Positions 1 to 8,467 of a DNA stretch of 48,653 bases are shown piece after piece. This stretch comes from Chrysochromulina parva (Eukaryota > Haptophyta > Prymnesiales > Chrysochromulinaceae): the NCBI GenBank assembly GCA_002887195.1, contig PJAB01000067.1:1-48653 (forward strand), written 5' to 3'. A model generated the notes under the pieces. The model was not told the DNA's origin and did not search any database. It saw nothing but the letters and a program-made list of their open reading frames with translations. Both the position numbers and the translations under genes were made by a program. Each line of letters starts with the position of its first letter. Positions within the stretch are counted from its first letter, which is position 1.

Positions 1-1030
1 GGAGGCGGCGAGGGCGGTGGCAAGGGCGGCGGCGAGGGCGGCGGCGTTGGCGGCGGCGGGCTCGGAGGCGGCGAAGGCGGCGGGCTCGGCGGTGGCAAGG
101 GTGGAGGTGAGGGCGGCGGCGAGGGCGGCGGGATGGGCGGCGGCAAGGGCGGCGGGCTCGGCGGCGGATAGGGCGGTGGCGAGGGCGGCGGCGAGGGCGG
201 CGGGCTCGGAGGCGGCGTGGGCGGTGTCGAGGGCGGCGGAAAGGGCGGAGGTGAGGGCGGCGGCGAAGGCGGCGGGCTCGGCGGCGGAAAGGGCGGTGGC
301 GAGGGCGGCGGAAAGGGCGGTGCAGGCGACGGCGGGGGTGGAGATGGCGGTGGCGGGAGTGGTCCATCGCCGGGAGGATAGGGCGGCGGCGAAGGCGGTG
401 GCGGCAAAGGCGGTGGGCTCGGAGGTGGCGGCGCTGGTGGCGGGCTCGGAGGAGGCGGCGAGGGCGGCGGCGAGGGCGGTTGCGAGGGCGGCGGCGGCGA
501 CGGCGACGGGGATGGCGGGGGGTGGGAGGGCGGTGGCGACGGTGGCGGTGGTGAAGGCGGCGGCGAGGGCGGCGGCGGCAAGGGCGGCGGTGAAGGCGGC
601 GGGGGCGAGGGCGGCGGAGAGGGCGGTGGTGGCGACGGCGGTGGCGAAGGGGGTGGCGGAGAAGGGGGTGGCGATGGCGGAGGCGGCGATGGCGGAGGGC
701 TCGGAGGAGGCGGTGATGGTGGCGGCGACGGTGGCGGTGGCGAGGGCGGACGAGAAGGCGGAGGGGGCGACGGCGGCGGCGGCGCGGGTGGTGGGCTGGG
801 CGGTGGTGGGGAGGGCGGGGGCGACGGCGGCGGTGTTGAGGGCGGTGGAGATGGAGGGGGGGGCAGCGGCGGCGGCGAAGGTGGCGGCGGCGAAGGCGGC
901 GGAGAGGGCGGCGGCGGCGAAGGCGGCGTCGAAGGCGGCGGAGAGGGCGGCGGCGGCGAAGGCGGCGGCGATGGCGGAGGGATCGGCGGCGGTGGAGATG
1001 GCGGCGGCGGCGATGGCCGAGGCGGCTTAG
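1..1030 (-). repeat. Ser/Pro-coding low-complexity repeat (GGC/GGT-rich on plus strand)
   Basis: About 1 kb of imperfect trinucleotide repeat, read as CCG/CCA/CCT/TCG codons on the minus strand. It encodes the PPPSPPP tail of the left-edge gene. The opposite strand shows a spurious Ala/Arg/Gly-rich open frame that should not be called a gene. Confidence 0.9.
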
Positions 1031-1460
1031 GCGGCGACGGCGGTGGCCTACATCTTGCACCGCAGTCGGCGCAGTCGGTCCCTAAGGCACATGCGTCGTA
1101 GGGGGCCGTCGGGCCTCCGTCGTCGCAGAGGTTGTCAAGGGCATATTGACACGTGTTGGCGCACCGGCACCCGTTCGCGTCCGTCGACTGTGTGCGTCGA
1201 GCCACGGCTTTCCTGAGAGTCGGGCTACTTGATGATGATGCAGGTGGCGGCAGCGCTGGCTCGAGAGGTGGTGGTCTCAACACCACTGGCGATGCGAGCA
1301 CGACAGGACAGAAGAGTGCCAGCGCAGTTATGCCATTTGTCACGACGAGGAAGAGAAGGCGGGCAAGCCGAGTCGTGGACTCGGAACAGCCCGATCTGCG
1401 ACTGGGCTGGATCCCGACGTTCACTGCGGCATGGACGTATCGAGTGGAGGGTGCTTGCAT
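1..1460 (-). CDS. Cys-rich/Pro-rich membrane or cell-surface protein, C-terminus off the left edge
   Basis: Reading the minus strand from the ATG at 1460 gives an open frame with no stop before position 1, so the gene is cut at its 3' end. About 30 residues in, a hydrophobic stretch (LARLLFLVVTNGITALALF, then CPVVLA) looks like a signal peptide or signal anchor. A Cys-rich module follows (about 1050-1180): C-x-C-A-N-T-C-Q-Y-A, then C-D-D-G-G-P, then C-A-L-G-T-D-C-A-D-C-G. This pattern recurs in extracellular proteins of haptophytes and related algae. The remaining roughly 350 residues are almost pure Ser/Pro (PPPSPPP), as in pherophorin- or extensin-like wall proteins. The function is not known; a surface or scale/wall role is inferred. 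The start lies next to an AT-richer stretch (1505-1610) shared with the divergent channel gene. The right-edge gene may belong to the same family. Confidence 0.7.
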   Translation of the reverse strand, partial: MQAPSTRYVHAAVNVGIQPSRRSGCSESTTRLARLLFLVVTNGITALALFCPVVLASPVVLRPPPLEPALPPPASSSSSPTLRKAVARRTQSTDANGCRCANTCQYALDNLCDDGGPTAPYDACALGTDCADCGARCRPPPSPPKPPRPSPPPPSPPPPIPPPSPPPSPPPPSPPPSTPPSPPPPSPPPSPPPPSPPPLPPPPSPPPSTPPPSPPPSPPPPSPPPAPPPPSPPPPSRPPSPPPPSPPPSPPPPSPPPSPPPPSPPPSPPPPSPPPSPPPPSPPPSPPPPSPPPLPPPPSPPPSPPPPSPPPSHPPPSPSPSPPPPSQPPSPPPSPPPPSPPPAPPPPSPPPLPPPPSPPPYPPGDGPLPPPPSPPPPSPAPPFPPPSPPPFPPPSPPPSPPPSPPPFPPPSTPPTPPPSPPPSPPPSPPPYPPPSPPPLPPPIPPPSPPPSPPPLPPPSPPPSPPPSPPPPTPPPSPPPLPPPSPP

Positions 1461-1684
1461 GGACGTCGAGGCCGGCCGGCCGGGGGTCGCGGCCATCGCG
1501 GGGTGCTTTGGCAAAAAAACCTGGACGGGCACTGTTTGGAATACGGTTACAAAACGGATGCATGCAAGTTACTTTTCTTTTTCCTATGGAGCCAAATTGC
1601 ACATGGTCAGAGACGATGTTCAGCAGCTGCCGGAAGCTAGAGTCTGAGGAAAGCACTGCTTCGCCACCGGAGCGGTGCAAGCCC
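1461..1684. promoter_or_regulatory. Probable bidirectional promoter region
   Basis: This is the gap between the divergent starts at 1460 (minus) and 1685 (plus). Around 1505-1610 it contains A- and T-rich runs, including a run of seven A and stretches of T, that contrast with the GC-rich genes on each side. The promoter role is inferred from position and composition; no TATA box is claimed. Confidence 0.45.
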
Positions 1685-4600
1685 ATGCGCAGGCCGGCCG
1701 TGGAGCGATACGAAACGTTCAACTTCAAGAGCATCGACGATCTGCGCAAAGTGGGCTTCACGCGTGCTCAAGCAGAAGGCGTGATCATTTCGCGCAATCA
1801 GACGTCGAACCGCTCAACGAAGTCATCCGCGCTCAAGACAGAGGCATACGAGGCAACCGACCTACGAGATGCTGGCTTCACGCCGGACCAGCTGCGCGCG
1901 GCGGGCTTTGGCGTCGATGTAGTTGTCGAGGCAGGCTTCGAGCCCGCGGTGCTCGCAGGTTCGATGGACCCGACATCGATAGAGATCCTATCGAAGGCGG
2001 GGTATACGGCAGCCGAGCTCATCGGGACGGGCTTCACGCCCAAGCAGCTGCGCGCGGCCGGCTACACCATCGACACGCTGCGCCGCGAGGCGAAGCTAAG
2101 CGTGACCGAACTGCGCGTCGCAGGCTTCATAGCGGCCCAGCTCAAGGACGCGGGCTTCAGCGGACGCGACCTCAAGGAGGCGGGTTACAGCCTGGCCGCC
2201 ATGCGTAAGGCCGGCTTCACCGCCGCACAGCTCGGCAAGAAGTCGGGCTTCACTCTGGAAGAGCTCAAGGAGGCTGGCTACATGGCGGTCGACCTGCGTC
2301 CAGCGGGCTTCTCTCCGCAGACGCTGCTCAGTGTGGGCTTCAGCCAGATCGAGGTGGGCAAGGCGGGCTTCACGCACTCGGAGCTCGAGGGTAAGCCTAC
2401 GGAAGCCACCAAGCAACCCGTGGATGTGCTCGCTGCAGCGCGCAAGCTCCGCCAGCAACATCAGCAGTACGGCTCGTCGCGCCGGCAGTTCGGCGACGGC
2501 AGCGCGGCCCCGTCTGCGCTGCCTGGCGGCGACGGCAGCGCGGCCCCGTCTGCGCTGCCTGGCGCCGACGAGCCGCTGCCCGACCTGGGTGGACTGCTGC
2601 AACGGCCAGCCGCAAAAGCGGTGATCGGGCCCAGTGGGCGAGTGTACCGCGGCACCTCGCTGCTGCCGTGCCTGCGGCCCGGCACTGAGCCCCGTCGTAC
2701 GGCCATCTTTCTCGTCGAGTCGAGTCTCTTTGAGCCGATGGTGCTGACGGCAATCCTGCTCAACGTGCTCACCATGGCATGGGAGTCGCCACTCGACCCG
2801 CCGGGCACGCCCAAGGCCGCGCTGCTCGCGCTATGTGAGAGCACGTTCCTCGGCGTGTATACTGTCGAGCTGCTCGTCAAGGTGCTCGCATTCGGTTTTC
2901 TTACATCCGAGGGCTCGTACCTACGCGACCCGTGGTGCCAGCTCGACTTTGCAGTCGTTTCGCTCGCGTGGGTTCCCATCCTCTTCCCCAACAATACGCT
3001 ACCAAACCTCTCCGTCGTGCGCTCCGTGCGCGCGCTGCGGCCACTACGCACGTTACGCTTCGTTCCGGGAATGCCGGTGCTCGTGAGCACCATCCTCGAC
3101 GCGATCCCGAAGATGGCCAACGTGGGGCTGCTCTGCGCTTTCTTACTGCTCGTCTTCGGCATCTTCGGCATGCAAGTGTACCACGGACAGCTCCACTACC
3201 GGTGCGCGCTTCCTGGCTACGCCGCCACACTCGACCCGGTGACGGGCCGCTCGAGCCTGCTGCCTGAGGCCCAGCGGAACTACGACACGGAGGTGCCGTG
3301 CAGCCTCGCCGACGACGCGAGTTGCGCGGGGGTCCACGAGGACGGCGAGACGGCGTGCGCATACTTCAGCGCGAACCCGGGCGGAGGCCTGCTCTCCTTC
3401 GACAACTTTGGCGAGGCGTGCGTCGTGATGCTGATGGCATTCACCTTCGATGATTGGGCGACACCCATGTACCTCCTGATGAAGTCGGGAGAGCCGCTAG
3501 CATGGATCTACTTTGTGCTTGTGGTGGTACTCGGAGGCTTCTTTGTGTCGAACTTGTTCCTCGCCGTCATCTTTGACGCCTTCGTCGCCGAGAAGGTCGC
3601 TGACGAAGTCGTCGACGAAGTCGCCGCACGAACCGTCGGTGGAGGTACGGGTAACGCCGCCGTCGCCCCGGACCTGACCGACATGATCGATGACCCGGCG
3701 CCAGAAAACCACTTGCTGCGAACCCCACCGAAGCGCCCGCAGCGACTCGGCGCCATCCCCGAGGAGAACCGCCCGAACGTGAAACTGCTTGCCCCGGGGA
3801 TGGTGCACTCGGACTCGTTGTTCGAGGAGCCTCCGTTCAGGAATCAACTGCGGATGCACTCGACACGCGCCGAGCTGCTCAGGGATCGGCTGGTACTGGC
3901 GGCAAGCGACTCGGACCGTCGCTCCGAGGCCGTGCACCTTCTCGAGCTCCGGCTCGTCGACACAGGGAGGAGGGAGCCATGGTCACATCTGCTGTGCAGC
4001 TGCGTGCGCTTCAAGTGTTGTCGCCCTGAGGGCGAGAGCGAGGGCGCAGGCTGCTCACTTGAGGCCCTGGCCACGTCGAGCGCTCTCGCGAGCTTCTCGA
4101 CGGCCCTCGTCCTCGTCAATATGCTCATCATGTGCCTGCCATACGAAGGCATGCCGCCTAGCTACGCCGAGGCGCTCGAGCTCGCCTGCACGGCCATCAC
4201 AGGGCTCTTTGTGCTCGAGATGGCGCTCAAGCTCTGCGGGCTCGGCTGCCTCGGCTACTGGTCGGACAACTGGAATGTTCTCGATGGGTTGATTGTGATC
4301 GAGTCGGTCGTTGACGTGCTGCTGACGGACTTTTTCATTGTCTTCGGTGACGGCACTGACGTGCCCAAGCTCTCGTTCCTGCGCGTGCTGCGGATGCTGC
4401 GGGTGGTGCGCGTGCTGAAGCTGATGCGCAGCTGGAGCGGGCTGTACAAGATCATCGTCACATTTGGGGCCGCGATCTCGCAGATCTCCAACCTGTTCGT
4501 CCTCATGTCGCTCGTGATCATCATCTTCTCCCTCATAGGCATGCAGCTCTTCGGCGGCCTGTACAATCCATCGACGGGCTACTCGAGCTTGCCGTGCCCG

Positions 4601-7600
4601 GGCGGCGTGTGTCCCGACCCTGAGCTCCAGGAGCTGCCTCACTATCACTTCGACTACTTCGCAGCGGCGCTCCAGACCGTCTTCATCCTCATGACCGGCG
4701 CGTGGGTCGACCCGATGAATCCGGCCACGGACGTGCTCGGTCCGATAGCTTGCTTGTACTTCATCGTCGCCGTCATTATCGGGCGCTACTTGATCATGAA
4801 CCTCTTCGTCGGAATCCTACTGAACTCGTTCTCGGACGTGGATGCATCCGACGAAACCGGCAAAAGCTCCTCGCCTCCCACCCCGCCCACAACCGACCGC
4901 GCGCTCCTCGTGCTCCCTGAGGACGGCTCGCCAGCGCCCACGGCGGCGCCTCAGAGCAGCCTGAGCGACTCGGCGCGGCTGACGGCTCTCTTCAAACGGC
5001 GTCGAGAGAGGTATGAGGAGTTCGAGCCCAAGCCGCCGCTCGACGCGCTTGGGCTGCAAATCCTCGAAGAGGATGGCAGCCATCTCAGTGACGAGGGATG
5101 GCCTAACGGGCACGCTCTGCTCTGCTTCGGCCCGCGCAACCCGCTCCGTCGCACCCTCTATCGCGTGGTGCAGCACCCTCTCTTCGACAGCTTCATCATC
5201 GTGATCGTGCTCGCCTCGTCGGTTGCTCTCACGCTCGACTCGCCACGGCTCGAGCCGGACGAGCCACTGGCCCAGCTGCTGCACACGCTTGACTATGTGT
5301 GGATGGCCATCTTTGTCCTGGAGCTGCTCGCCAAGAGCATCGCGTTTGGCTTCCTCAACGGCCGGCGTGCGTACCTGCGCTCTGTTTGGAACCAACTCGA
5401 CGGCCTCATCGTGCTCGCATCGTTGCTCGTGATGCTCGCGGAGTCCTTCCCCGTGCTGTTGCCGCTCAAGGCGTTGCGCATATTGCGAGTGCTCCGGCCG
5501 CTACGGATTATCTCACGCGCACCTGCGATGAAGCTGATCGTCACGTCCCTCGCCAAGGCACTGCCTGCCGCCTCGAATGCCTTCGGCCTCCTGCTCGCGA
5601 TCCAGAGCGTCTTCGCGATTCTGGGTATGCAGCTATTCATGGGCGATTTTGCGTCGTGCTCAGACCCCTCTATCCTAACCGCCGCCGAGTGCGTCGGTGA
5701 TAGCAGCCGCCACCACCACCACCACCCCAACCCCCACAACCACAGGCAGCTGCGCGGCGGCAGCGGCAGTAGCCAGAATCCTGGCGGGGTGCTCAGGTGG
5801 GCGAGCCCGACCCTGGGCTCCTTTGACGATTTCGGGAGCGCCATGAGGCTGTTGTATGTCATGAGCACGGGGGATAATTGGGAGGCGCCCATGTACATGA
5901 TGATGGCTGCGACCGAGCCGGGCCACGCGCCTGTGCGCAATGACTACTCGCCCGCCGCCTTCTTCTCGATCCTATGGATGTTCGTTGGCTCCTTTTTTGC
6001 GCTCAACCTCTTCGTCGGCGTCATTTGCGACTCGTTCAACAAGATCAAGCGCGAGACTCACCAATCCGCGACTATGACGCAAGAGCAGCAGCAGTGGGTG
6101 GACACGATGCGCGCCGCCGCCAAGCTCAAGCCGAGCAGCGGCGCGCGCCCGCCAGCAGGGGGCGTGCACCGGAAGATCTTTGACATGGTTCAGTCACCAC
6201 CGTGGGAAGCAGGGATCACCATCGTGATCCTCGCCAACGTCTCGCTCATGGCTTGCGACTACTGGGACATGGACACGCAGCCCGAGGTGCTCGCCGCCTT
6301 CAACGCGACGCTCCGTGGCTTTGGGTACATCTACTACGCCGAGGCATGCATCAAACTGCTCGCACTTGGGCCCGCGGGCTACTTTGGCGACGGTTGGTGC
6401 CGCTTCGACTTCTTCCTCGTCTGCGCGTCCCTCATCGAAGAGTTCGCGTCCGGCATCTTCGAGGGGCCCATGCCGCCGTTTGTGCTGCGCATCCTGCGAC
6501 TGCTGCGCATCCTGCGCATCCTGCGGCTGCTCAGGGGGGCGCGCGAGCTGCGCGATCTCGTCATGACGATGGTACTCTCTGTCCCGGCGCTGATCAACGT
6601 GAGCTCGCTCCTCGCGCTCGTCGTCTTCATGTACGCGGTCCTTGGCGTCTTCCTCTTCACCTTCCTCGCGCCGCAGCAGAACATCAACGAGGAGCGCAAC
6701 TTTGTCGACCTGCGCTCGACGAGCCTGCTGCTCTTCCAGGTGCTCACGGGCGACGCGTGGTCAGGCCTCATGACCGACGCAATGCTCGACGAGGCGAGCG
6801 GCCTGTGCGAGCCGGCCCGGTCTGCCGGGAACGGCTACGGCACGTGTGGCGGCACAGTGGCCATCCCCTACTTTATCTCGTTCATGTTCCTTGGATCATT
6901 TGTCTTCCTCAACCTGATCGTCGCCGTGATCCTCGAGAACTTCTCGACCCTCAGCTCTCAGCGCGACGACCTCGTCGGGCCCGGCGACATCGACAACTTC
7001 AAAGAGGCTTGGACGATCCTCGACCCGGACGCGGACAACTTCATTCCTTCGAAGGACCTGCTGTCCCTCGTGCTCGCGCTCCCGCCGCCGCTCGGCCTCA
7101 AGGGCACGCCACGCGCCACCGAAGCGCATGCGAAGCGCATGTGCCTGAAGCTCAACGTGGCGCAGTCGCAGGGCCATGTGTCGTTCCACGACGTGCTCCA
7201 CGCGCTCGTCAAGTACTCGTACCAGGCGGCGCCGGGGGTGCTCGACGCCGAAAACCTCGAGAGCCTGCACAACAAGGTGTATGACGAGGGTGTGGAGCAG
7301 CCAGGCTCGCCCGAGCTCCCGCAGAGCAAGACGAAAGCGGCGCTACTGTCCGAGGCCGCGCTCAACCCCAAGCTGAAGCGTCGAATGAATGTCGACGAGC
7401 GCCTCAAGCTCGAGGCGGAGGAGTTTGCGCTCGACTTGCCCTCGGCTCGGCGCGTGTTTGCCATGTCGATCATTGCCTCACACGCTATTCGCTGGGTGCG
7501 CCGACATGAGCAAAAGCGGCGTGCGAAGGCGACACTTCTGGCCAAGGCGGATCCAAAGCGCCAGCCGCAGACCCCTCCAAGGACTCCAACGCGCGGCCGC

Positions 7601-7726
7601 GAGCGCACGCGACATCCGTCTGCCTCGGCTCGTGAGAGTACAGCGAAGCCTCCTCTGCCGACGAAGCTCGCCGCCCTCGCCGGGACGAGCCGCCCTGCAC
7701 TCCTTCAGTACACAGGGCCCCGGTGA
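1685..7726 (+). CDS. Four-domain voltage-gated cation channel (CaV/NaV superfamily) with N-terminal LRxAGF repeats
   Basis: A 2013-residue pore subunit of a voltage-gated Ca2+/Na+ type channel. Residues about 16-236 hold repeats of roughly ten residues of the form L-[RK]-x-A-G-[FY]-[ST] that I cannot assign to a known family. Four six-helix domains follow. S4 segments with regularly spaced Arg/Lys lie near residues 443 (SVVRSVRALRPLRTLRF), 893, 1260 and 1600. The selectivity-filter positions read TFDDW (D589), TGAW (1004-1007), TGDNW (D1397) and TGDAW (D1690). After domain IV comes the EF-hand-like segment of CaV C-termini (from about 1772) and a basic IQ-like helix. The family conducts Ca2+ or Na+ across plasma or flagellar membranes. 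The frame is open upstream to 1229, and ATGs at 1562, 1586 and 1616 are alternatives. I chose 1685 because it leaves a promoter-sized gap from the divergent neighbour. Confidence 0.9.
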   Translation: MRRPAVERYETFNFKSIDDLRKVGFTRAQAEGVIISRNQTSNRSTKSSALKTEAYEATDLRDAGFTPDQLRAAGFGVDVVVEAGFEPAVLAGSMDPTSIEILSKAGYTAAELIGTGFTPKQLRAAGYTIDTLRREAKLSVTELRVAGFIAAQLKDAGFSGRDLKEAGYSLAAMRKAGFTAAQLGKKSGFTLEELKEAGYMAVDLRPAGFSPQTLLSVGFSQIEVGKAGFTHSELEGKPTEATKQPVDVLAAARKLRQQHQQYGSSRRQFGDGSAAPSALPGGDGSAAPSALPGADEPLPDLGGLLQRPAAKAVIGPSGRVYRGTSLLPCLRPGTEPRRTAIFLVESSLFEPMVLTAILLNVLTMAWESPLDPPGTPKAALLALCESTFLGVYTVELLVKVLAFGFLTSEGSYLRDPWCQLDFAVVSLAWVPILFPNNTLPNLSVVRSVRALRPLRTLRFVPGMPVLVSTILDAIPKMANVGLLCAFLLLVFGIFGMQVYHGQLHYRCALPGYAATLDPVTGRSSLLPEAQRNYDTEVPCSLADDASCAGVHEDGETACAYFSANPGGGLLSFDNFGEACVVMLMAFTFDDWATPMYLLMKSGEPLAWIYFVLVVVLGGFFVSNLFLAVIFDAFVAEKVADEVVDEVAARTVGGGTGNAAVAPDLTDMIDDPAPENHLLRTPPKRPQRLGAIPEENRPNVKLLAPGMVHSDSLFEEPPFRNQLRMHSTRAELLRDRLVLAASDSDRRSEAVHLLELRLVDTGRREPWSHLLCSCVRFKCCRPEGESEGAGCSLEALATSSALASFSTALVLVNMLIMCLPYEGMPPSYAEALELACTAITGLFVLEMALKLCGLGCLGYWSDNWNVLDGLIVIESVVDVLLTDFFIVFGDGTDVPKLSFLRVLRMLRVVRVLKLMRSWSGLYKIIVTFGAAISQISNLFVLMSLVIIIFSLIGMQLFGGLYNPSTGYSSLPCPGGVCPDPELQELPHYHFDYFAAALQTVFILMTGAWVDPMNPATDVLGPIACLYFIVAVIIGRYLIMNLFVGILLNSFSDVDASDETGKSSSPPTPPTTDRALLVLPEDGSPAPTAAPQSSLSDSARLTALFKRRRERYEEFEPKPPLDALGLQILEEDGSHLSDEGWPNGHALLCFGPRNPLRRTLYRVVQHPLFDSFIIVIVLASSVALTLDSPRLEPDEPLAQLLHTLDYVWMAIFVLELLAKSIAFGFLNGRRAYLRSVWNQLDGLIVLASLLVMLAESFPVLLPLKALRILRVLRPLRIISRAPAMKLIVTSLAKALPAASNAFGLLLAIQSVFAILGMQLFMGDFASCSDPSILTAAECVGDSSRHHHHHPNPHNHRQLRGGSGSSQNPGGVLRWASPTLGSFDDFGSAMRLLYVMSTGDNWEAPMYMMMAATEPGHAPVRNDYSPAAFFSILWMFVGSFFALNLFVGVICDSFNKIKRETHQSATMTQEQQQWVDTMRAAAKLKPSSGARPPAGGVHRKIFDMVQSPPWEAGITIVILANVSLMACDYWDMDTQPEVLAAFNATLRGFGYIYYAEACIKLLALGPAGYFGDGWCRFDFFLVCASLIEEFASGIFEGPMPPFVLRILRLLRILRILRLLRGARELRDLVMTMVLSVPALINVSSLLALVVFMYAVLGVFLFTFLAPQQNINEERNFVDLRSTSLLLFQVLTGDAWSGLMTDAMLDEASGLCEPARSAGNGYGTCGGTVAIPYFISFMFLGSFVFLNLIVAVILENFSTLSSQRDDLVGPGDIDNFKEAWTILDPDADNFIPSKDLLSLVLALPPPLGLKGTPRATEAHAKRMCLKLNVAQSQGHVSFHDVLHALVKYSYQAAPGVLDAENLESLHNKVYDEGVEQPGSPELPQSKTKAALLSEAALNPKLKRRMNVDERLKLEAEEFALDLPSARRVFAMSIIASHAIRWVRRHEQKRRAKATLLAKADPKRQPQTPPRTPTRGRERTRHPSASARESTAKPPLPTKLAALAGTSRPALLQYTGPR

Positions 7727-8467
7727 CACAAACATCACCGAGCTCACACAATCGACTCACACAACACCCGCATGCTAACACATACAATCCGCGCGCTTAT
7801 AACCCGGCACGTTACTGGCATGTGTAATCTCACATGCCTATGTTACACTCTCGTCTGGAACGTGCATGTAAACGGTGTCGGCGCCGCGATCGCATGTATG
7901 GCACATGCGTGAGCAATGACTCGTTTTCCCTGTGCCGGCTGTCGTGTGTATCGCGTCTCGTGCCTCACACGTGTGTAAGCGGTTGCTTTCCTTTCTCAAC
8001 CCGCTCTCTCAGCAGAGCACTCCCCTCCACGGGCCCAAAACAGGCCACCTAGGCACCTTCGCATAAGGCAACGACCCAACGTGTCCGGTCGCTGGCGCCT
8101 GCCCGGACCTTTTATCCTGCACTCAATCCGTCGCAAATCTCAATTCTGGGGCGCCGGCCCACTCTTGGTCTTGCGGAGTCTGTCCGTTACTTATCGGTTC
8201 GAGTGATGGGGATGTGCTTGTCGTGAGTTTTGTTCAGGGCGGGGGCTCAAAATGACCGTGAGTTGTGTGAGCTGTGGAAGTATACCTCTCGCAACATACA
8301 TCGCGGCCGGGCGATGCGAACACCGCCCCACCAAGAACTGCAGGCGATGACAAACCGGCGACGGCGACGGCAAGCGCAGGCCGTCCGTCGCCACAACGAC
8401 AACCATAAGTTCCCGGGCCGTCCTGAACTTCTAACTTATCGGCGAAGCCGAAACTTGGGCCCCGAAC
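7727..8467. other. Intergenic region, no gene seen
   Basis: This stretch is between two plus-strand genes. It is CA/TG-rich just after the channel stop. I see no convincing ORF or RNA gene. A small inverted repeat (TCGGC-GAA-GCCGA, near 8440) sits shortly before the next start. Confidence 0.5.

Noticed and set aside
17..1030. Plus-strand Ala/Arg-rich 337-codon frame
   Set aside because: It is the complement of a Ser/Pro repeat that continues in frame with a Cys-rich domain on the minus strand. The Ala/Arg composition is an artefact of GGC/GCG repeats.
1225..1761. Minus-strand 178-codon frame near the channel start
   Set aside because: It lacks the Cys-rich/Pro-rich continuation. The frame starting at 1460 runs through the CDDGG module.
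5713..5745. His/Pro/Asn-rich stretch in channel domain III (HHHHHPNPHNH) as a metal-binding site
   Set aside because: It could be a slippage-prone CAC repeat in an extracellular loop. Nothing else supports a specific metal site.
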